DNA of 64,000 bases. Source: Ancylomarina sp. 16SWW S1-10-2 (lineage in GTDB: Bacteria; Bacteroidota; Bacteroidia; Bacteroidales; Marinifilaceae). The translations under genes were made by a program, and so were the position numbers. The notes beneath the pieces were generated by a model. The model saw only the letters and a program-made list of their open reading frames with translations. It was not told where the DNA came from and made no database searches. Position 1 is the stretch's first letter. The number at the start of each line of letters is the position of its first letter. This document shows positions 1 through 9,228 of the stretch, one piece after another. The DNA lies in NCBI RefSeq assembly GCF_009669305.1, contig NZ_SADB01000008.1, positions 124,001 to 188,000 of the forward strand. Direction: 5' to 3'.

Positions 1-2577
1 CATTGGAATCATTGTGTTAACAGAAGGAATCAAAGCAATAAGTTCAGCAATATCAATATCTAAAAGGTGAAAGTCGATGCCACTAAAAAGGTGGTTTTTT
101 CTGTCGGAACGGTACATCGCTGTTAACTGCATATTAGCAGCCTTGCTCGTAAAACCCATTTGGTCCAGAATAAGTGTACCATCTTTAACAGTTAGTCCAC
201 CCTTAATATTTTTGATAATATTATCATTTACGACAGTTTGATTAATCGTTGAGTTTAATCTAATTTCGACGCCTTTAGGGACCATAAACGGATCGTCTTC
301 GGCGCTTACTGTTTCATTGCTAGCAAGAGTTGAGTCTTGACTCCCCATGCCGTTAAAAATGTCCATCAATTGATATACATCGGTCTTTTGGGAGATCAAA
401 TCAAAATTTCCTTTAAGCAATGCTTGGTCGTTAAGGTACTTCGTGATGTCGGTAAGTTTACCAGTAAGGCTAAAGTCAGAATCACCCAGAGTTAAATCGA
501 CTTTCTTAATCACCATTGTATCGGGATCAAGTGTAAACGACATGTTTGGAATCTCACCCTTTAGTTGCTTGCCTAAGTCATAAATTGCATCGGAAAAACT
601 GATAGCCATTTCGGGCTGCCATTTAAGGATAACATTATTTTGAGATTCGTCGTACTTCAAATTTGTTTTGGCATATAGCTTTTTAGCATCAAATAGAATA
701 GAGTCTTTGCTAATGATTTCAAACTTTTGACTGTTGATTGTAGAATTGATAAGAGCAATTTCTTGTTTTGCCTTAAGCGTTGGAGCATATTCAAATTGTC
801 CCGTAGCATTATTCGCACTTACAGATATTGTATCGACAATTGCATAAAGACTATCAAATTTAAAATGACAGAACGATATGGGTGCAGAAACGTCTTTTGC
901 CAGTTGATTGATATCGACAGAAAGCTCGAGGTTCTGAGTTGCAGCACTCATCGTAGGAGACATGTTTATCCTCGAGTTTGGTGCATCAATTTTGATCTTT
1001 GCAAACAGAAGGTTTTTGTCTGCTTTGGTTTGGCTAGGTAAATTAAGTTTAATCTTTCCCGAAGGAAGATTTACCTTTATCGTGTCGTCATAAATTGCAT
1101 CAAAATTTTGAGTATTGAAATCGCCCGTTAAATAGATACGGTGATAGGCTTCCTTATCTATATCAGACTGAGAAAACTGGGTGTGTAGATTTCCATTAAG
1201 CAAACCCTGAATAATTATATTCTGATCTTTTGGAATAAACGATTTAAAATCGGCTAAGTTTAAATCACTCTTCGAATAAATATCGTATTGTGGAATTCCC
1301 AAAATGTCTGAGATATTTCCTTTAACAGAAATAGCGCTGTTCAATATCTTGGCAGAACTACTATTTACAGTAATATTTGAATTTTGGTTTTTATTCAGAT
1401 CCACCTTAGTCGACATCGATAATTTAATGTCTTTTACAGTTGGATATCCTGTATATTTAATTTCTCCCTTAGAGTACTCTATGTTTGTTGTTAAAAGGGG
1501 CGTACTAGTTTCAGACATAAGCCCTGTTACCGATCCCGATACTTTTGCATACCCTTTTGCCTTGATGTCTTTTAGTTGATCAGAATAGGCTTTAGGAACA
1601 AGAGCAAGAATGTTTTCAATATTCAATTCATTAGTCGAGTAGCTTATGTTGGTCGATATAGAATTATCTTCTAACATGTTTACCTTCCCATTAAATGAGA
1701 TGGCTTGCTCATCGTTTATAATGAGTTCGGACTTCTTAAAATCATAAGAATTCTCAGATAGATTTGCATTAAAAGGTAAGTTTGAATCCAATTTCATATT
1801 AGACAAAATGGTATCACCAGCCATAGAAACCGACATGGCTTTACAAATAAGTTTTAAATCGGAGTTTATGAGGTTTGCGTCCTTAGCTTTAGAATTAATT
1901 TTTAGATTACAATTTTGTGCCTCAACAAAAAGAGCCATTGAATCGGATGTTGTATACAGCAATTTATCTAATTGCATATCCAAACCGAAGTTCTGTTTCT
2001 CTTTGCTGTAGTTGAGCTCGAGTTTCGCATTTAAGTTGCTAATATCAGCCTTTCTAAATGTCGACTCATCGGTATACTTGGCATTAAAATTTTTGAACTC
2101 CACATTGCTAATGTCGATATCACCAAATGATACTTCGGAATTAGCTTCTGACGAATCGGAACTGCTTTTTAAAATATCGAAATTTGAGTGACCAAGCGAG
2201 TCTATTTTGAAATTCAAATACCCATCTTCAATAAGAAATGGGTCGAGTTTTATATTGCCACCAAATAAATAAGACATTACATTTAGAGAGGCAAAGCATT
2301 TGGGTGTGTACAAGAGCGTATCTGTTTTCGATGTATTTGTCTTTTCTGTTAAACAGAGGTTCGTGATCTCAAGCCCCAAAAATGGATAGGTACCAAAAAA
2401 AGTAGGTTCAACTTTTTCGACATTAGTGTTGCAGTCTAGATATTCTTTTGCCTGCTTATTAACTATTGGTGTTAATTTTTCGGGTGTAAATAGATACCAC
2501 ATACCTATTGCCGCAGCTATTATCAATACAAAAACCAATACCAGTAAAGCTGTTCCAACCTTTTTTAATATTTGCAT
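1..2577 (-). CDS. AsmA-like family protein (C-terminus beyond the left edge)
   Basis: An open minus-strand frame of 859 codons starts with ATG at 2577 and runs without a stop off the left edge, so the protein is partial. Residues about 4-27 form one hydrophobic helix, followed by the typical AsmA start (a TPEKL-type segment, then a short region ending in a FFGTYPFLGLEI stretch). The remainder is a long, low-complexity series of beta-strand segments rich in Asn, Ser, Asp and Lys, as in AsmA/TamB-like proteins thought to bridge the envelope and assist lipid or outer-membrane protein transport. It begins 7 bases after the stop of the upstream lipoprotein gene, so the two are probably co-transcribed. 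Family placement rests on architecture and the N-terminus; the substrate is unknown. Confidence 0.8.
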   Translation of the reverse strand, partial: MQILKKVGTALLVLVFVLIIAAAIGMWYLFTPEKLTPIVNKQAKEYLDCNTNVEKVEPTFFGTYPFLGLEITNLCLTEKTNTSKTDTLLYTPKCFASLNVMSYLFGGNIKLDPFLIEDGYLNFKIDSLGHSNFDILKSSSDSSEANSEVSFGDIDISNVEFKNFNAKYTDESTFRKADISNLNAKLELNYSKEKQNFGLDMQLDKLLYTTSDSMALFVEAQNCNLKINSKAKDANLINSDLKLICKAMSVSMAGDTILSNMKLDSNLPFNANLSENSYDFKKSELIINDEQAISFNGKVNMLEDNSISTNISYSTNELNIENILALVPKAYSDQLKDIKAKGYAKVSGSVTGLMSETSTPLLTTNIEYSKGEIKYTGYPTVKDIKLSMSTKVDLNKNQNSNITVNSSSAKILNSAISVKGNISDILGIPQYDIYSKSDLNLADFKSFIPKDQNIIIQGLLNGNLHTQFSQSDIDKEAYHRIYLTGDFNTQNFDAIYDDTIKVNLPSGKIKLNLPSQTKADKNLLFAKIKIDAPNSRINMSPTMSAATQNLELSVDINQLAKDVSAPISFCHFKFDSLYAIVDTISVSANNATGQFEYAPTLKAKQEIALINSTINSQKFEIISKDSILFDAKKLYAKTNLKYDESQNNVILKWQPEMAISFSDAIYDLGKQLKGEIPNMSFTLDPDTMVIKKVDLTLGDSDFSLTGKLTDITKYLNDQALLKGNFDLISQKTDVYQLMDIFNGMGSQDSTLASNETVSAEDDPFMVPKGVEIRLNSTINQTVVNDNIIKNIKGGLTVKDGTLILDQMGFTSKAANMQLTAMYRSDRKNHLFSGIDFHLLDIDIAELIALIPSVNTMIPM

Positions 2578-2584
2578 TTTACTC

Positions 2585-2959
2585 TTATTGTTTTGTAAAT
2601 GATGTTGATTCTCCGTAAGAGTCTTCATACGACATTGTTGTTGACGTTAAATCCGTAATGGTGTAAACTTTTGGAACAAGAGCAGGACCAGTTTCGAATA
2701 TATGAATTTGCTTTAACACATCTTTTGTGATTGTCCAAGTAAATTTCTGAGCTTCTGATTCTTTAACATCATCAGCAGTATTCCAAAAACCTCCTGATTT
2801 ATCCTCATTGTATTTCTCAAATAATGTACCACTTTTCCATTTACCAATAATTAAAGTCTCATCAAAAGTCGGTTGCGTTTCGTCGTCCGAACTAGAACAC
2901 GAAGTAGAGAATAGCGCTATTAGAGCAATACTTAAAATGATTAATGCTATGCGTTTCAT
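2585..2959 (-). CDS. Small lipoprotein, lipocalin-like
   Basis: A 124-aa protein with a short signal peptide ending in a lipobox (FSTSC, Cys about 21) and a Ser/Asp linker (SSSDDE), the usual form of a Bacteroidota surface or periplasmic lipoprotein. The mature part opens with an IIGKWKSG motif, where small lipocalin-like lipoproteins carry a G-x-W signature, and then has alternating beta strands. It precedes the AsmA-like gene by 7 bases on the same strand, suggesting an envelope-related operon. Lipoprotein status is firm; the lipocalin-like label is moderate and no ligand can be named. Confidence 0.75.
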   Translation of the reverse strand: MKRIALIILSIALIALFSTSCSSSDDETQPTFDETLIIGKWKSGTLFEKYNEDKSGGFWNTADDVKESEAQKFTWTITKDVLKQIHIFETGPALVPKVYTITDLTSTTMSYEDSYGESTSFTKQ

Positions 2960-2998
2960 TTGTTTTTCATTTGTTTATGAATACATCTATTTATTACT

Positions 2999-3006
2999 CA
3001 AAAATA
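2999..3006 (-). promoter_or_regulatory. Probable -7 box for the lipoprotein/AsmA operon
   Basis: Read on the minus strand this is TATTTTTG, a full match to the Bacteroidota TAnnTTTG element. The implied start is near 2992, giving a leader of about 33 nt before the ATG at 2959. I see no good -33 TTG. Confidence 0.4.
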
Positions 3007-3360
3007 AGACTTTATTTTAGTAAATAGATGAATCCTGATTTGTTAATTATGAAAATTATAAAATATTAGATGTTGTTTCTTATGCTTGCTTGGATTGTAT
3101 TTATAAAACGGGGTGGATAAAAGGGCTTTTATCTACTAAGTAAAATTTTCAACTCGATAGGAATAAGTTGGTTTTTACTATTTATAATTATATGGTTCTG
3201 TAATTTCATCTGCTACTGATTTATCTAATGTATTTTCATTAAGGTGTTAAATCATCGGATTATTTATAATGAAGCTTTCATTCGTGTTTTTTTTAGAATA
3301 GGGCTAATTATGAACGTCCTAATATATCCTTCAGATATTTTTCAACCTCTAAATAGTCAA

Positions 3361-3740
3361 ACTCCCTTCATACTAGTACGTCGTCATACTGAACTTGTTT
3401 CAGTATCTGTCGAATATTGATCTGCATTAAACTATTGAAAGAAGCGTGTAAAAAAAGGCAGTCCCAATAAAGGAACTGCCTAAAATTATTTTGAGTTGAG
3501 AAATACTATTTCTCTAGTTTTTCAATTTCAATAGCCAATTGGTCAACTAATTTGTCAAGTTGATTGATTACAGCTAAAATGGCTTCAGGTTTTGACAAGT
3601 CAACACCTGCTTTTTTCAATTGTTCCATTGGAAAATCATTTCCACCCGATTGTAATAAAGTTATATAACGTTTAAGGGTAGCTTTCTTATCTTTATTACT
3701 ACCTTCAGTTACATCTTTGTATAATTTAGTCGATGTTGTA
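3361..3740. repeat. Left copy of a 380-bp direct duplication (partner 5431-5810)
   Basis: This stretch aligns without gaps to 5431-5810 at a constant offset of 2070 bases, with scattered substitutions. It contains, in order, a palindromic intergenic repeat (3381-3410), the M3-peptidase terminator hairpin and the last ~78 codons of that peptidase. The rest of the 2960-3940 gap holds no convincing gene. Confidence 0.85.
3456..3480 (-). terminator. Duplicated copy of the peptidase terminator
   Basis: On the minus strand a 9-bp stem (GGCAGTTCC/GGGACTGCC, one G-U pair) is followed by a run of T. It is the exact counterpart of the hairpin after the intact peptidase gene and was carried along with the duplicated fragment. 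Confidence 0.65.
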
Positions 3741-3745
3741 TCATG
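3506..3745 (-). pseudogene. Fragment of the M3 oligopeptidase C-terminus
   Basis: The minus strand encodes about 78 residues nearly identical to the C-terminus of the intact peptidase at 5576-7474, ending at the equivalent TAG (3506-3508). It includes the QSGGNDFPMEQLKKAG and KPEAILAVINQLDKL segments. It has no start, and homology stops abruptly near 3742, so it is a remnant. Substitutions are spread along it, suggesting the duplication is not recent. It lies just upstream of the membrane/kinase fusion gene at 3941. Confidence 0.85.
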
Positions 3746-3871
3746 GTTAACTTTTATGAAACTGGTAGCTTAATAGATTGTTAAATAAGTTGTTTAAAAA
3801 TAATTTATAGGGTGTTTTGTATTTTACACGAGTTTTAATTATTGTTCAAAAAAAAAACGACAAATATAGGT

Positions 3872-3898
3872 TTGTAGCTTAAAGGTTTTCTACTTTTG
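3872..3898 (+). promoter_or_regulatory. Probable promoter of the membrane/kinase fusion gene
   Basis: TACTTTTG at 3891-3898 fully matches the Bacteroidota -7 box. A TTG lies 16 nt upstream, shorter than the ideal 19. The expected start near 3905 gives a ~35-nt leader to the ATG at 3941. Confidence 0.45.
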
Positions 3899-3940
3899 AA
3901 GTTCGATTTTTAATCTCAAAAATTTACGACTGAAACCTTT

Positions 3941-5260
3941 ATGAAAAAGAATAATATTCTATTAAAAATCATCATTTTTGGTATTGGTCTCTTTGTTATG
4001 GCTTTTGGTGTTGCTTTATCAGTCAAAGCTAATTTGGGCGTTTCACCTATATCTTGCATCCCTTATGTATTTAGCTTCAAATCACCTTTAAGCTTAGGAA
4101 CACTAACAATATTTTTTAATATTTTCCTTATGCTAATTCAAATAGGGATACTCCGTCGGAATTATCGTTTAATACAATTATTACAACTTCCAATGGTATT
4201 TGCATTTGGATTATTTATTGATTTCGCTCTTCGTTTAATTTCTGGTTTAAATCTTTCAAATTATTTTTTGCAAGTACTATTTTGTTTGATTAGTTGTATT
4301 CTAATAGGTTTTGGTGTTTTTTTAGAAGTAAAAGCAAAATTAACCTATTTACCAGGAGAAGGTTTAGCTATGGCTATTGTAGATACCTTTAAAAAAGAGT
4401 TTGGAAAAGTAAAAATCGGAGTAGATAGTACTTTGGTTTTTATAGGATTAATAAGTTCATTTGTATTTTTTCATCAATTGCAAGGTATTAGGGAAGGTAC
4501 TGTTGTAGCAGCTATATTGGTTGGTTTTATTGCCAAATTCTGTACTAAAAGAATACATATAATTGATTCTTGGATTGAACCAAGTTTAGATAACAACCCA
4601 AATTTAGGTTTAACTGAGAGTAATGAGAAAAATAATTTAGTCATCACTATTTCACGTGAACATGGTAGTGGTGGTCATGAAATTGGAAAACACCTAGCTG
4701 AAAAATTAGGAATCTCATTTTATGATAAAAAACTAATTGACCTTACTACTAAACAAACTGGGTTTACATCAGATTATATTAAACAAAATGAGCAGAAGCT
4801 AGTCAATTCACTCTTAGCTGAATTTTACGAACAAAACTATGCTTATGTATATGAAAAGCAAGTGCCTCTTGATGTTTTGTTTTTAGTTCAAAGTAAAATT
4901 ATAAGAGATATCTGCGCAAAGGAATCATGTGTTATTGTCGGACGTTGTGCCAACTTTATACTAAAAGATAAGCCTAATTGTTTTAATGTATTTATTCATG
5001 CAAATAAAAACTATCGCAAAGCGAAAATTTCCGATGAGTATGAAATTGAATCTGAGATTACAGATAGCGAGTTGAGAAAAACAGATAAAGAGCGAGCAAA
5101 CTATTGTTTACATTATACTGGTGAAAATTGGAATAATGCAACGAATTATAATTTGACGATAGATAGCTCTGAGTATGATTTAGAAGAAATAGTTGATTTG
5201 ATTACTATTTCTATTAGTAAAAATAAGAGAAAGCTAAGTCTTATTTATGGAGAATATTAG
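3941..5260 (+). CDS. YczE/YitT-type membrane domain fused to a cytidylate-kinase-like domain
   Basis: A 439-aa two-part protein. Residues ~8-210 form about six hydrophobic helices resembling YczE/YitT-type integral membrane proteins. After a linker, residues ~230-420 carry a cytidylate-kinase-like domain: VITISREHGSGGHEIG stands where this family has its modified P-loop, followed by a FYDKKLIDL segment and a VIVGRCANF motif. A nucleotide-kinase-like cytosolic domain tethered to the membrane is suggested, but neither substrate nor transport activity is known. The gene stands alone, bounded by the two copies of the 380-bp duplication, and may have arrived or been rearranged with it. A second, soluble cytidylate-kinase-like protein lies at 17375-18061. 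Confidence 0.75.
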   Translation: MKKNNILLKIIIFGIGLFVMAFGVALSVKANLGVSPISCIPYVFSFKSPLSLGTLTIFFNIFLMLIQIGILRRNYRLIQLLQLPMVFAFGLFIDFALRLISGLNLSNYFLQVLFCLISCILIGFGVFLEVKAKLTYLPGEGLAMAIVDTFKKEFGKVKIGVDSTLVFIGLISSFVFFHQLQGIREGTVVAAILVGFIAKFCTKRIHIIDSWIEPSLDNNPNLGLTESNEKNNLVITISREHGSGGHEIGKHLAEKLGISFYDKKLIDLTTKQTGFTSDYIKQNEQKLVNSLLAEFYEQNYAYVYEKQVPLDVLFLVQSKIIRDICAKESCVIVGRCANFILKDKPNCFNVFIHANKNYRKAKISDEYEIESEITDSELRKTDKERANYCLHYTGENWNNATNYNLTIDSSEYDLEEIVDLITISISKNKRKLSLIYGEY

Positions 5261-5430
5261 TAACAGAAATAGGGTATAATATGATGTGTAAGTAATGCTA
5301 GAGAAAATGATAAATTATCAGATAATTGCTAATTAAGTGTTTATTAGAGGTTTTTCCCTTTTTAAAATTGAAGCTAAATATAAACCATTTGTCCTGATTT
5401 TAGGAGCTCTCGTAAGCTTTCAATAGTAGA

Positions 5431-5810
5431 ACTCTCTTCATACTAGCACGTCGTCATACTGAACTTGTTTCAGTATCTGTCGAATATTGATCTGCATTAA
5501 ATCATTGAAAGAAGCGTGTAAAAAAAGGCAGTCCCAATAAAGGAACTGCCTAAAATTATTTTGAGCTGAGAAATACTATTTCTCTAGTTTTTCAATTTCA
5601 ATAGCCAATTGGTCAACTAATTTATCTAGTTGGTTGATAACAGCTAAAATTGCTTCAGGTTTCGACAAATCAACACCTGCTTTTTTCAATTGTTCCATTG
5701 GAAAATCATTTCCACCCGACTGTAATAAAGTTATGTAACGCTTTAAGGCAGCTTTCGTATCTTTTTTGCTTCCTTCAGTTACATCCTTATACAATTTAGA
5801 CGATGATGCA
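5431..5810. repeat. Right copy of the 380-bp direct duplication
   Basis: Partner of 3361-3740 at an offset of 2070 bases. This copy contains the functional 3' end of the M3 peptidase gene, its terminator and the palindromic intergenic repeat at about 5451-5480 (a CATACTGAA...TTCAGTAT hairpin of a type scattered through Bacteroidota genomes). Confidence 0.85.
5519..5550 (-). terminator. Intrinsic terminator of the M3 peptidase gene
   Basis: Read on the minus strand, a 9-bp stem (GGCAGTTCC/GGGACTGCC with one G-U pair, loop TTTATT) is followed by seven T residues, about 26 bases after the stop codon. Confidence 0.75.
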
Positions 5811-7474
5811 AAACAGGTTGCGTACTGATATACATAGTAAGGTGAGTTGTAAAAATGAGGAATACGAGTCCAAGGGTAGTTTGAGTATTTTGTTTTCTCA
5901 GAAACATCACCATAGTATTTTTGAGCAATATCACCCCAAAGTTTAGCGAAGATATCTGCATTTACAGGCTGGTTTTGCTCAACCATTGTATGTGCTTGAT
6001 ATTCGAAATCAGCAAACATAGTTTGTGTGTAGAAAGTTCCAATAATAGCCTGAATCGCATGGTTCAATAAAGTAATACGTTCCTTAGGATCTTTTGTAGT
6101 TTCCATCATATGATCTAACAACAAACGTTCGTTGAATGTAGAAGCAACTTCAGCAACAAAAATTGTGTAGTTATGTGTTGCAAAAGGTTGAGTGCTACTG
6201 GCTAGAGTTGTGTGCATTGTATGTCCTAACTCGTGACCTAAAGTAAATACGTAATCTAAAGTCTCATTGTAGTTAAGTAGCATGTATGGGTGTACACCAT
6301 AAACACCGGCCGAAAACGCGCCACCGCGCTTACCTGGGTTTTCATATACGTCTAACCATCCACTGGCTGTAGCCGTTTTAAGTTTAGCTTGATAATCTTT
6401 ACCTAGTGGAAGAACTGATTCTGTTACAATTTTTACAGCCTCTTCGTATGGGTATGTCTTGTGAAAATCAACTAAGCTCATAGAACCATCAAAACCATAG
6501 TATTTCTCTAGGCCTAAAATTTTCTTACGAAGTTTCGTGTATTTTTGTACAGGCGCTGTGTTTTCTCTAACGGTATTAATTAGGTTTAAGTAAACATCCT
6601 TAGGAATGTTGTTGCCTTCCAATTTAGCATCTAAACAAGATTCATAGTTTGCAGCACGAGCATTTGCCCATTCTGATTGAATGATACCTTCGTAAATGGC
6701 AGCATAAGTGTTCTTGTTTTTGTAGTAAACATCGTAAAGCGCTTCGTAAGCCAATTTACGGTCAGCCTGATTTTTGTATGTACTCGTGATATGTGAATAC
6801 ATACCTGGAGTTACTTTTACTGTTTTTCCATCAGATAATGTAATTTCTTGAAATTCAATATCAGTTGTTGATAAAGCCGTAAAAGCACTGCTAGCCGTTC
6901 CCGACGATTGTGAGAAGAAAGACACTAAACGTCCCATATCTTCATTCAAGACATGTTTTTGCATACGATACATATCCATTAAACCAAATTCTTGTGGTTT
7001 AAGAGCAGGTGTAGATGCAATCCATTGTTTCATGGTTGCCTCAGGAATCTTAATCATTTCAGGAGAGATCCAAGTTGTAGCCATACTCATTTGATTAAAG
7101 AAAATACCTACTCGTTGAAGCTTAGCTTGTAGTTCCATGTTTTTACCGTCAACGGTAGATTGGAAGGAAACGAATTGATAGACTTTATAAGCCTTTTTCA
7201 TCATAGTTTCTTGTGCATCAAGAAGTGTAACTAAGTTTTTTACATCTTTTCCAAGCTTTCCTTTCATAGATTGAATGATTTCAATCTCCTTAGACATTGA
7301 TTTGAAATCAGCTTCCCAAGCATCCCAACTTTCGTAGATATCAGAAAAATTCCATTTGTATTTCGCTGGTATTTCTTCGCGAGTCTTGTAGCTCACTTGA
7401 GCCGTTGCTTGCAAACACATTGTTGCTGCAAGTAGCGTCATTATGAAACCACTTTTAAATTGATTTAGATTCAT
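5576..7474 (-). CDS. pepF: Secreted M3-family oligoendopeptidase (PepF type)
   Basis: A 632-aa zinc peptidase expected to cleave short peptides. Residues 1-26 form a signal peptide ending in ATAQ, so it acts in the periplasm or outside, unlike cytosolic PepF. The M3 zinc site is explicit: H414-E-L-G-H418, with E442 in FVAEVAS as probable third ligand. Length and the N-terminal helical region (EEIPAKYKWNFSDIY) fit oligoendopeptidase F. A TATATTTG -7 box lies at 7509-7516. The last 78 codons are duplicated at 3506-3745. Family and catalytic residues are certain; substrate range is not. Confidence 0.92.
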   Translation of the reverse strand: MNLNQFKSGFIMTLLAATMCLQATAQVSYKTREEIPAKYKWNFSDIYESWDAWEADFKSMSKEIEIIQSMKGKLGKDVKNLVTLLDAQETMMKKAYKVYQFVSFQSTVDGKNMELQAKLQRVGIFFNQMSMATTWISPEMIKIPEATMKQWIASTPALKPQEFGLMDMYRMQKHVLNEDMGRLVSFFSQSSGTASSAFTALSTTDIEFQEITLSDGKTVKVTPGMYSHITSTYKNQADRKLAYEALYDVYYKNKNTYAAIYEGIIQSEWANARAANYESCLDAKLEGNNIPKDVYLNLINTVRENTAPVQKYTKLRKKILGLEKYYGFDGSMSLVDFHKTYPYEEAVKIVTESVLPLGKDYQAKLKTATASGWLDVYENPGKRGGAFSAGVYGVHPYMLLNYNETLDYVFTLGHELGHTMHTTLASSTQPFATHNYTIFVAEVASTFNERLLLDHMMETTKDPKERITLLNHAIQAIIGTFYTQTMFADFEYQAHTMVEQNQPVNADIFAKLWGDIAQKYYGDVSEKTKYSNYPWTRIPHFYNSPYYVYQYATCFASSSKLYKDVTEGSKKDTKAALKRYITLLQSGGNDFPMEQLKKAGVDLSKPEAILAVINQLDKLVDQLAIEIEKLEK

Positions 7475-7508
7475 ATAAGTTTAATGTTTAAGTTATTTAT
7501 TATAAGTT

Positions 7509-7516
7509 CAAATATA
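7509..7516 (-). promoter_or_regulatory. Probable -7 box for pepF
   Basis: TATATTTG on the minus strand matches TAnnTTTG; the implied start near 7502 gives a ~28-nt leader. No clear TTG sits 19 nt upstream. Confidence 0.4.
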
Positions 7517-7728
7517 AACCTATATAAGGATATTTTCATAAACTCATATCCTATAAAGAAGGTAAAATCGATTATCATCAAAATGTACAAGATAAACAGG
7601 GCAACTTACACTTTAAAAAAAATGACAAAATTGGTGATGACAGTAAGAAAACTTGTATTTTTAAGAGTTCTGAAATAAGTCGACAAATAGGACTTGTGGA
7701 TATGTAGATATTAATAAAGCAAAGTAGC

Positions 7729-8421
7729 ATGAAAAGAATTGGACTTATTGGTGGTATGAGTTGGGAATCATCTATCGTATATTATGAATTACTAAATAAA
7801 AAAGTGAGAGAAATTTTAGGTGGTCATCACTCTTGTAAGAGTTTGATGGATACGGTTGATTTCGATCATATTGTAAAGCTCCAACATGAAGGTAAATGGG
7901 AAGAGTTGGACGAGATTATGGCAGATTCTGCGAAACGACTTGAAAAAGCGGGTGCTGATATAATTGTTTTATGTACCAATACAATGCATTTGTGCACTTC
8001 TGCAATTAAGGCTAGTATCACTATTCCTTTTTTACATATCGCCGAAGCAACAGGTATGGAGATTGTTAGTAAAGGCATTAAGAAAGTCGCACTGCTTGGG
8101 ACTAAGTTTACCATGGAAAAGGATTTTTACAAGAAAGTGCTTGCCGATCAATTTGGTATAGAGGTCATTATTCCTACCGATGAGGAAAGAGAGCAGATTC
8201 ACCAGATTATATATGGAGAATTGGTTCAAGGTGAGATTAAAGATTCTTCGAGGGAAGTTTATAAGACTATCATAAAGAATTTAGAGAATCGTGGAGCTGA
8301 AGGTGTGATTTTAGGTTGTACCGAAATTCCTCTTTTAATCTCAGATTCAGATGTGAATATTCCAACATTTGATACCACAACGATACATGCAGTGAAAGCT
8401 GTAGAGTGGGCGTTAAAGTAG
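7729..8421 (+). CDS. Aspartate/glutamate racemase family protein
   Basis: A 230-aa cytosolic enzyme of the PLP-independent Asp/Glu racemase superfamily, which inverts an amino-acid alpha carbon with two cysteines. Both are present: C82 in IIVLCTNTMH and C197 in GVILGCTEIP. The N-terminus (KRIGLIGGMSWESS) is the family's signature start. Glutamate racemase for peptidoglycan is less likely, because these motifs are those of the aspartate or broad-specificity (YgeA-like) branch. It is monocistronic and followed by a repeat array rather than a plain terminator. Confidence 0.88.
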   Translation: MKRIGLIGGMSWESSIVYYELLNKKVREILGGHHSCKSLMDTVDFDHIVKLQHEGKWEELDEIMADSAKRLEKAGADIIVLCTNTMHLCTSAIKASITIPFLHIAEATGMEIVSKGIKKVALLGTKFTMEKDFYKKVLADQFGIEVIIPTDEEREQIHQIIYGELVQGEIKDSSREVYKTIIKNLENRGAEGVILGCTEIPLLISDSDVNIPTFDTTTIHAVKAVEWALK

Positions 8422-8430
8422 GATGTTTTT

Positions 8431-9075
8431 TTCCTTTTTAGTTCCGTTAGGAACGTTAGTATGGTAGATTCGTTTATTTCATGTTTTTTTAGAGCTCCTT
8501 AGGAGCGATAGCTTTGATTTATATGGCGATTCCCGTATAAATATTTCCGTCTGTCATCCCTACGGGATTTTTGTGTGTGTATTGTAATTTTACGACCATA
8601 CTTTCAGCTCTCCGAGCTTTTCTAGGTGATTGCTCAGGTTTATTTCTGTTTAGTTCCGTTAGGAACGGTAGTATGGTAGATTCGTTTATTGTATGTTTTT
8701 TTTAGAGCTCCTTAGGAGCGGTAGCTTTGATTTATATGGCGATTCCCGTATAAATATTTCAGTCTGTTATCCCTACGGGATTTTTGTGTGTGTATTGTAA
8801 TTTTACTACCAACTTTCAGCTCTCCGAGTTTATGTTTACAATAAAGAAGAGTTCTTTTTTTTCTGTTTAGTTCCGTTAGGAACGGTAGTATGGTAGGGTT
8901 GTTTGGATTGTAATTTTTTAGAGCTCCTTAGGAGCGGTAGCCTTGATTATATGGAGATGCCCGCATAAATATTTTAGTATGTCATCCCGACGTAATTTTT
9001 TTTAGTACAGTAATTTTACACCCACACTTTCAGCTCACCGAGCTTTTCCAGATAATTGCTTCAGTTTTTCATTTT
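8431..9075. repeat. Three tandem copies of a composite palindromic repeat (~212 bp)
   Basis: Three diverged units begin near 8431, 8643 and 8860. Each contains in the same order a GTTCCGTTAGGAAC hairpin (8441, 8653, 8870), a GCTCCTTAGGAGC palindrome, a wider CCCGTA...TACGGG stem (altered in the third) and an AGCTCTCCGAGCT hairpin (truncated in the second). Such short palindromes are common in Bacteroidota intergenic DNA. The block fills the 8422-9228 gap and has no coding potential. Confidence 0.85.
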
Positions 9076-9228
9076 TAGTTCAAGTTTATTCATGTCATAT
9101 ATCTAGTAGGTCTAACACTTTTTGTCTAAGTTATTTAACAAGTCGTTAAGATCTCAAAATTTTATATTATTTTAAATAAAAGTAAATTCGTACTTTAACT
9201 AATTGAAATTATATAACACGATTTATAG

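Noticed and set aside
7484-7678. 64-codon frame upstream of the racemase gene
   Set aside because: AT-driven composition, overlaps the pepF promoter region, and no recognisable domain or ribosome-binding context.
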